64,000 nt of DNA from RGIG3701 sp031553595 (lineage in GTDB: Bacteria > Planctomycetota > Planctomycetia > Pirellulales > Thermoguttaceae): the NCBI GenBank assembly GCA_031553595.1, contig JAVBLI010000036.1, positions 27,997 through 91,996 on the forward strand, in the 5' to 3' direction. Below are positions 34,841-43,910 of this stretch, in pieces. Made by a program: the position numbers and the translations under genes. Position 1 is the first letter of the stretch. Each line of letters opens with the position of its first letter. The notes beneath the pieces were generated by a model. The model had not been told where the DNA came from. It ran no database searches and worked only from the letters and a program-made list of their open reading frames with translations.

Positions 34841-35788
34841 ATGCTTACGGAAATTCCAGAACTTCACCGAAAACTCCTCACCCGCGCGGCGGACGCGCAT
34901 AAAGGCACGTTCGGGACGGTGCTGGTCGTGGGCGGGAGTCTGGGAATGAGTGGCTCGGTGACGCTTGCGGGGCGTGCGGCGTTGCGGGGCGGGGCAGGAC
35001 TGGTGCGGGTGGCCGTGCCGGAAGTGATTTTGCCTACGGTCGCGCAGGCGTGTGCGGAGTATACCACCGTGCCGTTGGCGGGTGATGAGCGGGGCGTGTT
35101 GACGGATGCGGTGTGGGGAAATCTCCAGTGGCCGCGATTGTACCGCATGGCCTACTTTCAATTTCTGAAGTCTCCCAAAGATGATATTTCTCAGCATGCC
35201 GAGTTGGCCAGCGTCGTTGCGGCGGGGCCGGGCATGGGACGCGGCGCGGGGGTGACCCGGGTGGTGCGGCGGATGTGGACGGAACTGGAAAAGCTCATGA
35301 TTCTGGATGCAGACGGCTTAAACACACTGGCGGAGATTTTTCATAAAGCGAAAAAACCGCTCCCACCGGGTGGCACGCGCATCATCACGCCGCATCCGGG
35401 GGAGTTCGAGCGTTTAAGCGGCGTTTCGGCCAAAAATCGGGAAGCGCAGTGTGCTGCGGCGGTGGAATTTGCGAAAACGCACGCGTGCGTGGTGGTGCTG
35501 AAGGGGGCGGGTACGCTGGTGACGGACGGCAAGCAGACGTGGCGGAACACCACCGGAAATCCGGGCATGGCCACCGGCGGCAGCGGAGACGTGCTGACGG
35601 GCATCATGGCGGCATTCGCGGCTCAGCTTTTGCCGCAGAGCGTCACCCCCATGGACGTGGCCCGCCTGGCGGTATACCTTCACGGAAGAGCCGGGGATCT
35701 GGCGGCAGCGGAAGTTGGGCAGGTTTCGCTCGTCGCGGGGGATATCATCCGCTTTTTGTCGGCGGCTCTGAGGGGGGATGGGATATAG
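34841..35788 (+). CDS. nnrD: ADP/ATP-dependent NAD(P)H-hydrate dehydratase
   Basis: 315 residues. It repairs hydrated NAD(P)H using a nucleotide. Of the candidate starts, ATG 34841 has the best spacing from GGAGG at 34831. The family fold is ribokinase-like; visible motifs are KGTFGTVLVVGGSLGMSGS, AAGPGMGRG, ILDADGLNTLAE, TPHPGEFERL, VVLKGAGTLV and ATGGSGDVLTGIMAAF (catalytic Asp). The N-terminal epimerase domain (NnrE) found in the fused form is absent. The last residues (GDGI) and the TAG stop are written in repeat units of the family 2 stem-loop that follows. Confidence 0.93.
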   Translation: MLTEIPELHRKLLTRAADAHKGTFGTVLVVGGSLGMSGSVTLAGRAALRGGAGLVRVAVPEVILPTVAQACAEYTTVPLAGDERGVLTDAVWGNLQWPRLYRMAYFQFLKSPKDDISQHAELASVVAAGPGMGRGAGVTRVVRRMWTELEKLMILDADGLNTLAEIFHKAKKPLPPGGTRIITPHPGEFERLSGVSAKNREAQCAAAVEFAKTHACVVVLKGAGTLVTDGKQTWRNTTGNPGMATGGSGDVLTGIMAAFAAQLLPQSVTPMDVARLAVYLHGRAGDLAAAEVGQVSLVAGDIIRFLSAALRGDGI

Positions 35789-35885
35789 GATATGAGATAT
35801 GGGGGGAGGCGATGATATGAAATGGGCTCACAATGACGCAAAATTATCAAAAAAAACCACATCCTATATCCCACATCCCATACCC
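35774..35885. repeat. Family 2 stem-loop, unit GGATATA
   Basis: Left arm GATGGGATATAGGATATGAG at 35778-35797; right arm CACATCCTATATCCCACATC at about 35859-35878. Only the weak TGACGCAAAA lies in the loop. Between nnrD (stop inside the left arm) and rnhA. Confidence 0.82.
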
Positions 35886-35926
35886 GCTCACGCGAGTTGA
35901 TTAAATGTTAACATAACGGAGATCGA

Positions 35927-36373
35927 ATGAAGCCGGAAGTTTATTTGTATACGGACGGGGCATGCAGTGGGAATCCGGGGCCGGGGGGATGGGCATATGT
36001 GCTGAAGCATCCGGCGTCCGGGGCCGAGAAGGCGGCGTCTGGGGCCGAGCGTGAGACCACGAATAACCGCATGGAGCTCATGGCCGTGATCGAGGGGCTG
36101 CGGATGCTGAACCGCCGCAGTGTGGTGGAGGTGGTTTCCGACAGCCAGTACGTGCTTAACGGGCTGGAATCCTGGATGGCGTCCTGGAAGAAAAAAGGCT
36201 GGAAGCTCAGTAACAAGCAGCCGGTGAAGAACGTCGATCTCTGGATGGTGCTCGACGAGCTGAAAGCGAAACACACGCTGCACTTTACTTACGTTCGCGG
36301 CCATTCCGGACACCCGGAAAACGAGCGCTGCGACCAGATGGCCGTCGAGGCGTACCGGAATTTGAAAAGATAA
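35927..36373 (+). CDS. rnhA: Ribonuclease HI
   Basis: 148 residues. It cuts the RNA strand of RNA-DNA hybrids. The four acidic catalytic residues are D10 (YTDGAC), E50 (NNRMEL), D72 (VSDSQYV) and D136 (ERCDQMA), with H126 in the mobile loop. Between residues 29 and 43 there is a short in-frame duplication (ASGAEK then ASGAER), longer than in most family members. A ribosome site (CGGAG) precedes ATG 35927. Confidence 0.95.
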   Translation: MKPEVYLYTDGACSGNPGPGGWAYVLKHPASGAEKAASGAERETTNNRMELMAVIEGLRMLNRRSVVEVVSDSQYVLNGLESWMASWKKKGWKLSNKQPVKNVDLWMVLDELKAKHTLHFTYVRGHSGHPENERCDQMAVEAYRNLKR

Positions 36374-36374
36374 C

Positions 36375-36407
36375 GGGCCGCGGTTCGAAAAAATCGCACC
36401 ACGGCCC
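36375..36407. terminator. Possible hairpin terminator between convergent rnhA and katA
   Basis: GGGCCGCGGT at 36375-36384 pairs with ACCACGGCCC at 36398-36407 with one mismatch. There is no T-run, so it may only stabilise 3' ends. Confidence 0.45.
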
Positions 36408-36427
36408 GCCACGGTCGAATCTCCCCG

Positions 36428-37906
36428 TCAACTTTGCTGGCGGAGCACTTCGTCAAGAATATCCTGCTCGGCAATTCCAAGATTCTTCGCGATTCCGAAA
36501 CCGCAATCATCGTCGGCCTGATGGAACCTCGCGATCGCCCGCACGCGAATGTCGTGCGGCACACCGTCCATCGCCGCCGCCACATTCTGCATCAGGCGGG
36601 TTTGCGCGTCTTTCGGCTGAAGCCGGAACAAGTCGCCGGGCTGGGTATAATAGTCCGTATCTTCCCGGTGATCGTAGTTGAACGCGTCGCCGTCCAGCTC
36701 CAGCGGCGGCTCATTGACCGTCTTCTCCTGCGTCGGGCCGCCGAAACTATTCGGCTCGTAATTCACCGCACCGCCCGCATTGCCGTCGAAACGCATTTTG
36801 CCGTCCCGGTGGTAATTATGCACGGGGCATATCGGCGCGTTGACCGGCAGGGATTCGTAATTGACGCCGATGCGGTACCGATGCGCGTCGGCATACGCGA
36901 ACAGCCGGCCCTGTAGCATCCGGTCGGGTGAAAAACCGATTCCCGGCACGACGTTCCCGGGGTCGAACGCCGCCTGCTCGACTTCCGCGAAGTAATTTTC
37001 CGGATTGCGGTTGAGCTCCATGACGCCCACGTCGATCAGCGGGTAATCTTTGTGGCTCCAGACTTTCGTCAGATCGAACGGATTAACATGATACGATTTC
37101 GCCTCCTCCACGGGCATGATCTGCACGCAGAATCGCCACTTGGGGAAATTGCCCTTTTCGAGGCTCTCGAACAGGTCTCGCTGCGACGCTTCTCGGTCGC
37201 GGCCCACGATTTCCGCCGCCTCGGCGTTCGTCAGATTCTCGATTCCCTGCATGCTCTTGAAATGGAATTTCACCCAGAAACGCTCGTTGGTCGCGTTGAC
37301 GAAGCTGAATGTATGGCTGCCGAAACCGTGCATGTGCCGCAGTGTGCGGGGGATACCGCGATCGCTCATAAGGATCATCACCTGGTGGAGTGTCTCGGGC
37401 GAAAGCGACCAGAAATCCCACATAGCTGTATTGCTGCGGAGATTGGTCTTCGGATCGCGCTTCTGTGTGTGGATGAAGTCGGGAAATTTCAGCGGGTCGC
37501 GGATGAAAAAGACCGGCGTGTTGTTGCCCACCAGGTCCCAGTTGCCTTCGTCGGTGTAAAATTTAATTGCGAAACCACGGACGTCGCGCTCGGTGTCGGC
37601 TGCCCCACGCTCGCCGGCGACGGTGGAAAAGCGGAGGAAAAGATTCGTCTTTTTACCGGGTGTGAAAACGTTCGCGCGCGAGAATTTGGTGATGTCTTCT
37701 GTGATGGTCAGCGTGCCGTATGCGCCGCTGCCTTTGGCGTGGACCACGCGTTCCGGGATGCGTTCACGGTTAAAGTGGGCCAGTTTTTCCATCATCCAGA
37801 CGTTTTGCAGCAGGGCAGGGCCTCGTGCACCGGCGGTCTGGATATTCTGGTTGTCGCCCACGGAGGTTCCGCCCTGCGTCGTGAGTTTTTCCGATTTTTT
37901 AGCCAT
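36428..37906 (-). CDS. katA: Monofunctional haem catalase
   Basis: 492 residues, the short-subunit clade 3 size. It breaks hydrogen peroxide into water and oxygen in the cytoplasm. Family features: the N-terminal TTQGG...PVGDNQN-type arm (here TSVGDNQN), the catalytic-His region ERVVHAKGSGAYG, the Asn-bearing FFIRDPLKFPDF, and haem-ligating Tyr in the RLFAYADAHRYRIG segment. AAGGAG lies upstream of ATG 37906, and a consensus promoter precedes it. The protein implies exposure to oxygen or host oxidants. Confidence 0.97.
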   Translation of the reverse strand: MAKKSEKLTTQGGTSVGDNQNIQTAGARGPALLQNVWMMEKLAHFNRERIPERVVHAKGSGAYGTLTITEDITKFSRANVFTPGKKTNLFLRFSTVAGERGAADTERDVRGFAIKFYTDEGNWDLVGNNTPVFFIRDPLKFPDFIHTQKRDPKTNLRSNTAMWDFWSLSPETLHQVMILMSDRGIPRTLRHMHGFGSHTFSFVNATNERFWVKFHFKSMQGIENLTNAEAAEIVGRDREASQRDLFESLEKGNFPKWRFCVQIMPVEEAKSYHVNPFDLTKVWSHKDYPLIDVGVMELNRNPENYFAEVEQAAFDPGNVVPGIGFSPDRMLQGRLFAYADAHRYRIGVNYESLPVNAPICPVHNYHRDGKMRFDGNAGGAVNYEPNSFGGPTQEKTVNEPPLELDGDAFNYDHREDTDYYTQPGDLFRLQPKDAQTRLMQNVAAAMDGVPHDIRVRAIARFHQADDDCGFGIAKNLGIAEQDILDEVLRQQS

Positions 37907-37994
37907 GGGTGTTCTCCTTGTTAAAATGAATAGAATGCGTTAAATGAACATACAACTAACTCCCAGTGAAAATTTCCCCCACCAGGTTAACTTT

Positions 37995-38024
37995 AGTATA
38001 AAGGACGATAACCCGGTTTGTCAA
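37995..38024 (-). promoter_or_regulatory. Predicted katA promoter
   Basis: Minus strand: TTGACA at 38024-38019, 18-base spacer, TATACT at 38000-37995. This is close to a perfect vegetative promoter, about 89 bases before the katA start. The 313-base spacer 37907-38219 holds only this and the serC promoter. Confidence 0.75.
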
Positions 38025-38119
38025 GAGTGGGGGGAGCGGGCCGCGAAAAACACCGCTTCGCACGTGTGGCTGCATATTTGGCCTGGATTTCCTGTGCATT
38101 AAACATTTCAGAATCCCAC

Positions 38120-38148
38120 TGGACACTTTTTCTGGATTGTGCTAAAAT
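38120..38148 (+). promoter_or_regulatory. Predicted serC promoter
   Basis: TGGACA at 38120-38125, 17-base spacer, TAAAAT at 38143-38148, about 72 bases before ATG 38220. Confidence 0.7.
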
Positions 38149-38219
38149 GCGGGTACTTTTTTGTGGGGCACGTTGTGTCCCTATTATATGTGTTTGCGTT
38201 TTAGCGAAGGGAGCTAATC

Positions 38220-39308
38220 ATGGAAAATCGCGTGTATAATTTTTCGGCCGGCCCGGCGGTTTTGCCGCTGGAAGCACTGAAAGAAGCTCAGGAAAATCTG
38301 CTGGCACTGCCCGGCGTGGGGATGTCCGTGCTGGAAATCAGTCACCGCTCCAAGCCGTTCCAGGCGATTATTGACGCCGCGGAGGCCAATATCCGCAAAT
38401 TGATGAACATTCCGGAGAATTACCGGGTGATGTTCCTCCAGGGCGGCTCCCTGCTTCAGTTTGCGATGCTTCCGATGAACCTGCTGGGCGACAAATCGGC
38501 GGATTACGTCGTCACCGGCACATGGAGCAAAAAAGCCCGCAGCGAGGCGAAACTGGTCGGCGACACCCGCGTGGTCTGGGACGGCGGCGGTGATAATTTC
38601 GTGACCATCCCCACGGATGCCGAGCTCCAGTCGGCGGTCAGTGCCGACGCCGCTTACCTTTATTACACGTCCAACGAAACCATCCAGGGTGTGCAGTTTG
38701 CGACCGAGCCGAACGTGAGCGTGCCGCTGGTATGCGACGCGTCCAGCGAGTTTTTCTACAAGCCGATTAACATCGAAAAGTACGGCTGCGTCTTCTCGTG
38801 TGCCCAGAAAAACTGCGGCCCCGCGGGTGTCACGCTGGTGATCATGCGGGATGATTTCGTGGCCCGCAGCCCCGAACTGCCCAGCCTGCTGAGCTACGCG
38901 AAACTCTCGGCCGAGCAGTCCATGCTCAACACGCCCCCGTGCTTCGCGATTTACATGGTGAAGCTCGTCACCGACTGGCTCTTAAACACCATCGGCGGCA
39001 TCGACAAAATGTATGCCATCAATAAGGCGAAAGCCGCGCTGCTGTATGATGTGATCGACGGATCCAACGGTTTTTATGTAGGGCACGCGAAGAAGGAATG
39101 TCGCTCGCTGATGAACGTGCCGTTCAAAATGCAGACCGACGCGCTGGACAAAACCTTCCTGGAAGAAGCGGCCAAAGCCGGCCTCCATTCCCTCTCCGGC
39201 CACCGCTCCGTCGGCGGCTTCCGCGCCTCCATTTATAACGCCATGCCCGTCGAAGGCGTCGAGAAACTCGCGGCGTTCATGAAGGAGTTTATGGAGAAAC
39301 ACCAGTAA
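38220..39308 (+). CDS. serC: Phosphoserine aminotransferase
   Basis: 362 residues. A PLP enzyme that makes phosphoserine from phosphohydroxypyruvate and glutamate, in serine (and often pyridoxal) synthesis. Motifs: YNFSAGPAVLP, VLEISHRS, LQGGSLLQFAM, and CDASSEF with the PLP-holding Lys in FSCAQKNCGPAG. The substrate loop GHRSVGGFRASIYNA ends the protein. A ribosome site (AAGGGAG) and promoter precede the start. Confidence 0.97.
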   Translation: MENRVYNFSAGPAVLPLEALKEAQENLLALPGVGMSVLEISHRSKPFQAIIDAAEANIRKLMNIPENYRVMFLQGGSLLQFAMLPMNLLGDKSADYVVTGTWSKKARSEAKLVGDTRVVWDGGGDNFVTIPTDAELQSAVSADAAYLYYTSNETIQGVQFATEPNVSVPLVCDASSEFFYKPINIEKYGCVFSCAQKNCGPAGVTLVIMRDDFVARSPELPSLLSYAKLSAEQSMLNTPPCFAIYMVKLVTDWLLNTIGGIDKMYAINKAKAALLYDVIDGSNGFYVGHAKKECRSLMNVPFKMQTDALDKTFLEEAAKAGLHSLSGHRSVGGFRASIYNAMPVEGVEKLAAFMKEFMEKHQ

Positions 39309-39310
39309 AT

Positions 39311-39375
39311 TGATGATGGGCAATGGACGATGGACAATGATGTAAGCGGGAGTCTTCATTGTCCATTGTCCATTT
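39311..39375. repeat. Family 2 stem-loop, unit GGACAAT
   Basis: Left arm GGCAATGGACGATGGACAATGA at 39319-39340; right arm TCATTGTCCATTGTCCATT at 39356-39374. The loop has GTAAGCGGGAG, a variant of GCAAGCGAGC. It lies between serC and lpxD. Confidence 0.85.
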
Positions 39376-39420
39376 TGCACCAAGCGTTCGCTTTCCAAAT
39401 TAAATGAACTGGACACAAAA

Positions 39421-40479
39421 ATGAGATTAATAGAGCTGGTCGCGCTAGTCGAGGGGACGTTTTCGGGCAGCGGAGAGTCGGAGATTCTGGATGCGAAGGC
39501 GTTTCGGCAGGCGGGGTCTGGAGACGTGACGTTTCTGGATGATCCGGCACGACTGGAGGAGGCGGAGTCTTGCGCTGCGGCGGCGCTGATCGTGCCGCTG
39601 ACGGGGAAACGCGGCGAAACCGTGGAAATCGCGTCCGAAATGCTCGCGAAAATCGGCGTGCCGGTGATTCAGGTGCGGAACGTGCACACGGCGTTCACGG
39701 AAGTGGTGAAAAGATTCCGCCCGCCGGTGGCGCGGCCGGGTTTCGGCGTGCATCCGCAGGCGATTCTTGGGGAGCGTGTCACGCTGGGCGAAAACGTCAC
39801 GATTTTTCCCGGCGCGTATGTCGGAAATGAGGTGAAAATCGGGGCCGGCACGGTGATTTACCCGCAGTGTACGGTGCTGGAAGGCACGGTGATCGGCGAG
39901 GGATGTACGCTGTTTCCGGGCGTGACGGTGTATGAGCGGTGCGTGATCGGTAAATACTGCACGCTGCACTCCGGGGCCGTGATCGGGGCGTATGGTTTCG
40001 GGTACGTTTCGGACGCCGCGGGGCATAAGCCGGCCGCCCAGCTCGGGAATGTAGTGCTGGGCGATTATGTGGATGTGGGCGCGAACACCACGATTGACCG
40101 CGGCACATACGGCCCCACGACCGTCGGGGATGGCACGAAACTGGATAATCTCGTCATGATCGGGCATAATTGCCAGATCGGGCGGCATAATCTTCTGTGT
40201 TCGCAGGTGGGAATCGCGGGCAGCACCAGCACGGGCGATTTCGTGGTCATGGGCGGCCAAGTCGGCGTGCGGGATCATGTGCATATCGCCACCGGAGTCA
40301 CCCTCGCGGCCCAGGCGGGCGTCACGAATAATATTACGGAGCCCGGCGTGTATCTCGGTGCTCCCGCCGTTCCCGCGCAGGAGATGAAACGCCTGGTAGT
40401 CGCGCAGCGGCAGTTGCCGGATTACTGGAAAACGCTGAAAAAGCTGGCGAAACAAGCGCTGGAAGAAGAAGGGACGTGA
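39421..40479 (+). CDS. lpxD: UDP-3-O-(3-hydroxyacyl)glucosamine N-acyltransferase
   Basis: 352 residues. It adds the second 3-hydroxyacyl chain to the glucosamine of lipid A, so it belongs with kdsB to LPS synthesis. An N-terminal domain that binds the acyl/uridine part (about 1-105) precedes a left-handed beta-helix of hexapeptide repeats (IGAGTVIYPQC, LGDYVDVGANT). The catalytic-His region MIGHNCQIGRHN lies at about residue 241. A C-terminal helix closes the trimer. The other lpx genes are not in the window. Confidence 0.96.
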   Translation: MRLIELVALVEGTFSGSGESEILDAKAFRQAGSGDVTFLDDPARLEEAESCAAAALIVPLTGKRGETVEIASEMLAKIGVPVIQVRNVHTAFTEVVKRFRPPVARPGFGVHPQAILGERVTLGENVTIFPGAYVGNEVKIGAGTVIYPQCTVLEGTVIGEGCTLFPGVTVYERCVIGKYCTLHSGAVIGAYGFGYVSDAAGHKPAAQLGNVVLGDYVDVGANTTIDRGTYGPTTVGDGTKLDNLVMIGHNCQIGRHNLLCSQVGIAGSTSTGDFVVMGGQVGVRDHVHIATGVTLAAQAGVTNNITEPGVYLGAPAVPAQEMKRLVVAQRQLPDYWKTLKKLAKQALEEEGT

Positions 40480-40489
40480 GAGCGGTATT

Positions 40490-41686
40490 ATGTCCGAAAT
40501 GCGTTATGACCCCATCCACGATATTTGGGTAATCATCGCGGAGGAGCGTCTGCGCAGACCGTACCAGTTTTCGCAGGCGGAGGCGGCGGGCGGGAGACCG
40601 GACGCGGAAGCGGCCCCCGGCATTCTGAAAGGGGAGGGCGACATTCCCGGTTTTTATCCGGAGGGGCACGAGTTGAGTTGCCCGTTTTGTGAAGGGCATG
40701 AGCGCGAGACGCCGCAGGAGCGGGACGCGGTGATCAGTCATCGGCGGAAGATTCGGGAAGCGCTGAGAAAGTATTTTCAGGCTCGTGGGGCGGTGGCGCA
40801 GGGCGAAATTCCGCCGGAGACGCCGATCTGGGAGGAGCTGACGATCGACGATTATCGGAATCCGAACTCGCCGGGGTGGATTGTGCGTTCGGTGCCGAAT
40901 CGGTATGCGTCGGTGCATCCGTGGGAGGAGTGGACGCCGCAGCGTTTCGGGATGAACGTGAAGACGCCGGGCGTGGGGATGCAGGAGGTGATCGTGGACA
41001 CGCCGCGGCATGTCGAGCGTTTCGGCCTGCTGGACCCGGAAGAAATGGAGTACCTCATCCATTTTTATCACCGCCGGCTGCATCAGTTGCGAAAGGAACA
41101 CAAGTGGCGTTATGCCCAGCTTTTCAAGAATCAGGGGGCGGCGGCCGGGGCGTCCATGCGGCACATTCACACGCAGATTTTTTGCCTGCCGTACGTGCCG
41201 CACGTGGTGAACAGCGAGAAGCACGGGCTGCGAAAACACGCCCATAACACCGGGCGGTGCTATTACTGCCAGACGCTTGAGCAGGAAATGGGCGAGCCGT
41301 GGCGGTTTATCGGCCAGTCGGAATTCATGGTGGCCATCTGCCCGTTCGCGCCGCGGTTTTACGGCGAAATCTGGATCCTCCCGAAGCGCCACGTGCCGTG
41401 TTTCGTGCAGTCGTCGCGTGAAGAGTTGGATGATTTAGCGGTCTTTTTGCGGAAAATTATCCGCCGGCTGGAGGAAGTGCTGCCCATACCGGCATATAAT
41501 GTGGTGCTGCATAATTCGCCGTGGGATTATGACGCGACGGGCGTGAAAACAGACCCGCATTTTCACTGGCGGCTGGAAATTCTCCCCCGCGCAAACTGCT
41601 TCGCAGGTTTTGAGGCCGGCACCGGGAATTATATTAACCCATGCTCGCCGGAACGGTTTACGCGAGAAATGGGCCGCGTGGAGTGA
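40490..41686 (+). CDS. Galactose-1-phosphate uridylyltransferase-like HIT-superfamily enzyme
   Basis: 398 residues. It has the N-terminal RYDPIHDIWVIIAEERLRRP, CPFCEGHE zinc site (followed by a later CYYCQT pair), the active-site-like MRHIHTQIF and the C-terminal FHWRLEILPR characteristic of the GalT branch. The enzymes exchange nucleotides on sugar-1-phosphates, for example galactose-1-P with UDP-glucose, or ADP-glucose phosphorylase. The central His-x-His arrangement differs from classical HPHxQ, so the donor nucleotide is open. It starts 11 bases after lpxD and is probably cotranscribed. Confidence 0.85.
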   Translation: MSEMRYDPIHDIWVIIAEERLRRPYQFSQAEAAGGRPDAEAAPGILKGEGDIPGFYPEGHELSCPFCEGHERETPQERDAVISHRRKIREALRKYFQARGAVAQGEIPPETPIWEELTIDDYRNPNSPGWIVRSVPNRYASVHPWEEWTPQRFGMNVKTPGVGMQEVIVDTPRHVERFGLLDPEEMEYLIHFYHRRLHQLRKEHKWRYAQLFKNQGAAAGASMRHIHTQIFCLPYVPHVVNSEKHGLRKHAHNTGRCYYCQTLEQEMGEPWRFIGQSEFMVAICPFAPRFYGEIWILPKRHVPCFVQSSREELDDLAVFLRKIIRRLEEVLPIPAYNVVLHNSPWDYDATGVKTDPHFHWRLEILPRANCFAGFEAGTGNYINPCSPERFTREMGRVE

Positions 41687-41753
41687 AACGCGTGATTTGT
41701 GGACTGCGGTTGGCTGACTGTGATTGGTCACTGCGCAGCGAAACGCGGTCATT

Positions 41754-42878
41754 TCACTCCAGCACGCCCGGCAGGTTTTTCTTCAGATTCATGCGCAGCG
41801 CGTCCATATCATACGCTTTCGCACGCTGCGCGGCGAGTTTTCGCATCATGCGGACGGCCTTTTCATTCTCACGCTTCATGAGCTCAGCGGTGGTAAGGAT
41901 CAGCTCGGCCGGGGAGCTGACGAGAAAGCCGTCTTTCATGTGATGCACGGTCTCGGCCATCGCGCCTGCATGAAATACCAGCGGAATCGCGCCGGCAGTC
42001 ATCGCGCGTGCGGCGGGCAGCCCGGAAGGCGGCGCGGCCTGCGGCGTTTTCTGCTCATCCACGCCCACGCCCGTCATGTGCCAGAAAAACGCGGCACGGG
42101 TGTACGCCGCTAGTGCCGTCTCCGCGTCTCTATTTTCCAGAACCTCTAGATGCCAGTTTTTCGCGACTTTCGAGTGCTTTTCCCGGAGTACCTGAAATGC
42201 CTCCACCAGTGAGGGAGACACGCCGAGGATGACATTTTCCTTTTTTTCCGCAGCGTCCTCGCTCTCTTCCGAAAACTGAAACCCAGCAGGTACGGCCGGG
42301 GGCAGCACCGCCGGCGTGAAGCCCCACCGCCGCGTGCACCACGTTTTCGCGAAACGGGACGGGCACAGGAAATGATGGTAAGAGCCGAAACGCGCCCGCC
42401 ACTCCAGTTTCTGATACCGCCGCTTCAAAAACCGCTTCAGGAAATTTTGTTGCCGCCACGCGGGGGTGTGATGGCCGAAAAATTCCGAAAACTCACAGCG
42501 TGGGAAAGTCGTCAGCAACACACCTTTTTTCGCGTGATTAAACACCGGCGGCGTGTCCCCCACGGCGAAAAAAACGTCATACGGCGCGCTGTAATTCCCG
42601 CAGAATTCGTATTCCATCCGCAGGCGGCGCAACGGGCGCCACGTTTCCCAGTCCACGCGTCCAGGCCGTGGCACATGCCGAAACGTCACCCGCGAAAAAT
42701 CCGCACGCCAGAGCGTTTTCCATTCACGCCGCCACACGTTTACCGTTTCGTCACACGCGTGGTGCACGATTTCCACATCATGCGTTTCCGCATGCGCGAG
42801 TGCAAGGGCCGGGACGTAAACCGCCGCGTCTTCATCCGGAAACGGTGGGGCGTCTGGGTAATAAATGCCGATTTTCAT
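41754..42878 (-). CDS. Putative GT-B glycosyltransferase, last gene of the polysaccharide operon
   Basis: 374 residues. The two-domain layout (MKIGIYYPDAPPF at the start; late RAMTAGAIPLVFHAGAMAETV and DGFLVSS) resembles GT4-type glycosyltransferases, which use nucleotide-sugars. The central region FLCPSRFAKTW fits the interdomain motif. Donor and acceptor unknown. It is separated from the preceding GT2 gene by 13 bases and lies at the 3' end of the polysaccharide operon. Confidence 0.72.
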   Translation of the reverse strand: MKIGIYYPDAPPFPDEDAAVYVPALALAHAETHDVEIVHHACDETVNVWRREWKTLWRADFSRVTFRHVPRPGRVDWETWRPLRRLRMEYEFCGNYSAPYDVFFAVGDTPPVFNHAKKGVLLTTFPRCEFSEFFGHHTPAWRQQNFLKRFLKRRYQKLEWRARFGSYHHFLCPSRFAKTWCTRRWGFTPAVLPPAVPAGFQFSEESEDAAEKKENVILGVSPSLVEAFQVLREKHSKVAKNWHLEVLENRDAETALAAYTRAAFFWHMTGVGVDEQKTPQAAPPSGLPAARAMTAGAIPLVFHAGAMAETVHHMKDGFLVSSPAELILTTAELMKRENEKAVRMMRKLAAQRAKAYDMDALRMNLKKNLPGVLE

Positions 42879-42891
42879 GGTCAGATCGTTT

Positions 42892-43899
42892 CTATTTTTT
42901 TCGCTGCGTCATTCCTTCTTTCACATCAAACAGCATACTCTTTACTGGCTGCTGGTGCCGAAAGTATCCGCCGGTGAGGATTTCCCACATCCACAGCGGC
43001 GCGTAACGCAGGGGATTTTGCTGAATTTTCACCCGTCGCGCGAGGTGCTTTTCCTGCGAGGCGAGGAATGCCAGATGCCGGGTTTTACGGGGCGAGTCGG
43101 GCAGGGCCGCCAGCCGCCGCCGGATGTCCGCCCGTTTCTGGGCGTAAAGCCGGGAAAGATAAACTGCGTCCCGGAAGTACGAATTCCGCCATTCGGTGTA
43201 CGCTTCCGCGCCAAGTTTCATTGACACGTTTTTCCCGTGCAGGCGATAATCGAAAAGCGGCTCCGCAATCACCGCAAGTTCCGCGAAATAGCGTGTGAAA
43301 CCGTAAATCCAGACATCATGCCCCCAGTTGGCATCCATGGGCAGAAGCCGCTCCAGAAGCGTACGTCGCGCGGCTGTCGCGCACCCGAAAATCGCGATTT
43401 CCTCACCGGCCGCTGCTTCCGGGAACAGCCACCCCGGCTCACGGCACCGGAACCACGGACGCGTGTACGTCACGAGATCCATTCCCAGCGGCTCATCATG
43501 CTCCCCCACCACCCGCGCATTACAAAACACCACCCCGACTTCCGGCCGACTCTCGAAAACCGCCAGCGTCCGCGCGATCCGCTGGGGATGCCAGGCGTCA
43601 TCCTGATCAGACAAAAAAATCACGTCCCCGGCACACCGGCCCATCACGCTCTCAAAATTCTTCGCGTACCCGAGATTTTTTTCATTCCGCATCACCCGCA
43701 CCGGGAACGGCACCTCCGCCGCCCACCGCGCGAGCATTTCCAGCGTTTCATCCGAAGACCCGTCATCCCCCACCACCACCTCATCCGGCAGCACCGTCTG
43801 GGCCGCGAAACTCTCCAACTGCCGACGCAAAAACCGCTCCCCATTATACGTGCACAGCGCGACGGACGTCTTTATTTTATTGCATTCCTCATTCCTCAT
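42892..43899 (-). CDS. GT2-family glycosyltransferase (rhamnosyltransferase-like)
   Basis: 335 residues. The N-terminal GT-A fold has VALCTYNGERFLRRQLES, VVGDDGSSDET and SDQDDAWHPQ (metal-binding Asp residues), typical of rhamnosyltransferase-like GT2 enzymes. It probably adds a sugar to a lipid-linked glycan at the cytoplasmic membrane face. The only sensible start, ATG 43899, and the next few codons (RNEE) are encoded by GGAATGA units of a family 2 repeat, so repeat DNA supplies the N-terminus. Confidence 0.87.
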   Translation of the reverse strand: MRNEECNKIKTSVALCTYNGERFLRRQLESFAAQTVLPDEVVVGDDGSSDETLEMLARWAAEVPFPVRVMRNEKNLGYAKNFESVMGRCAGDVIFLSDQDDAWHPQRIARTLAVFESRPEVGVVFCNARVVGEHDEPLGMDLVTYTRPWFRCREPGWLFPEAAAGEEIAIFGCATAARRTLLERLLPMDANWGHDVWIYGFTRYFAELAVIAEPLFDYRLHGKNVSMKLGAEAYTEWRNSYFRDAVYLSRLYAQKRADIRRRLAALPDSPRKTRHLAFLASQEKHLARRVKIQQNPLRYAPLWMWEILTGGYFRHQQPVKSMLFDVKEGMTQRKK

Positions 43900-43910
43900 T
43901 CCTCATTCCG
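43883..43910. repeat. Family 2 half element, unit ATTCCTC
   Basis: Four ATTCCTC-like units directly between two GT2 genes; on the minus strand they contain the ATG start of the downstream GT2. Confidence 0.7.

Noticed and set aside
43883..43910. Regularly repeated ATTCCTC units as a CRISPR array
   Set aside because: Units are 7 bases and contiguous, with no spacers; no cas gene is present.
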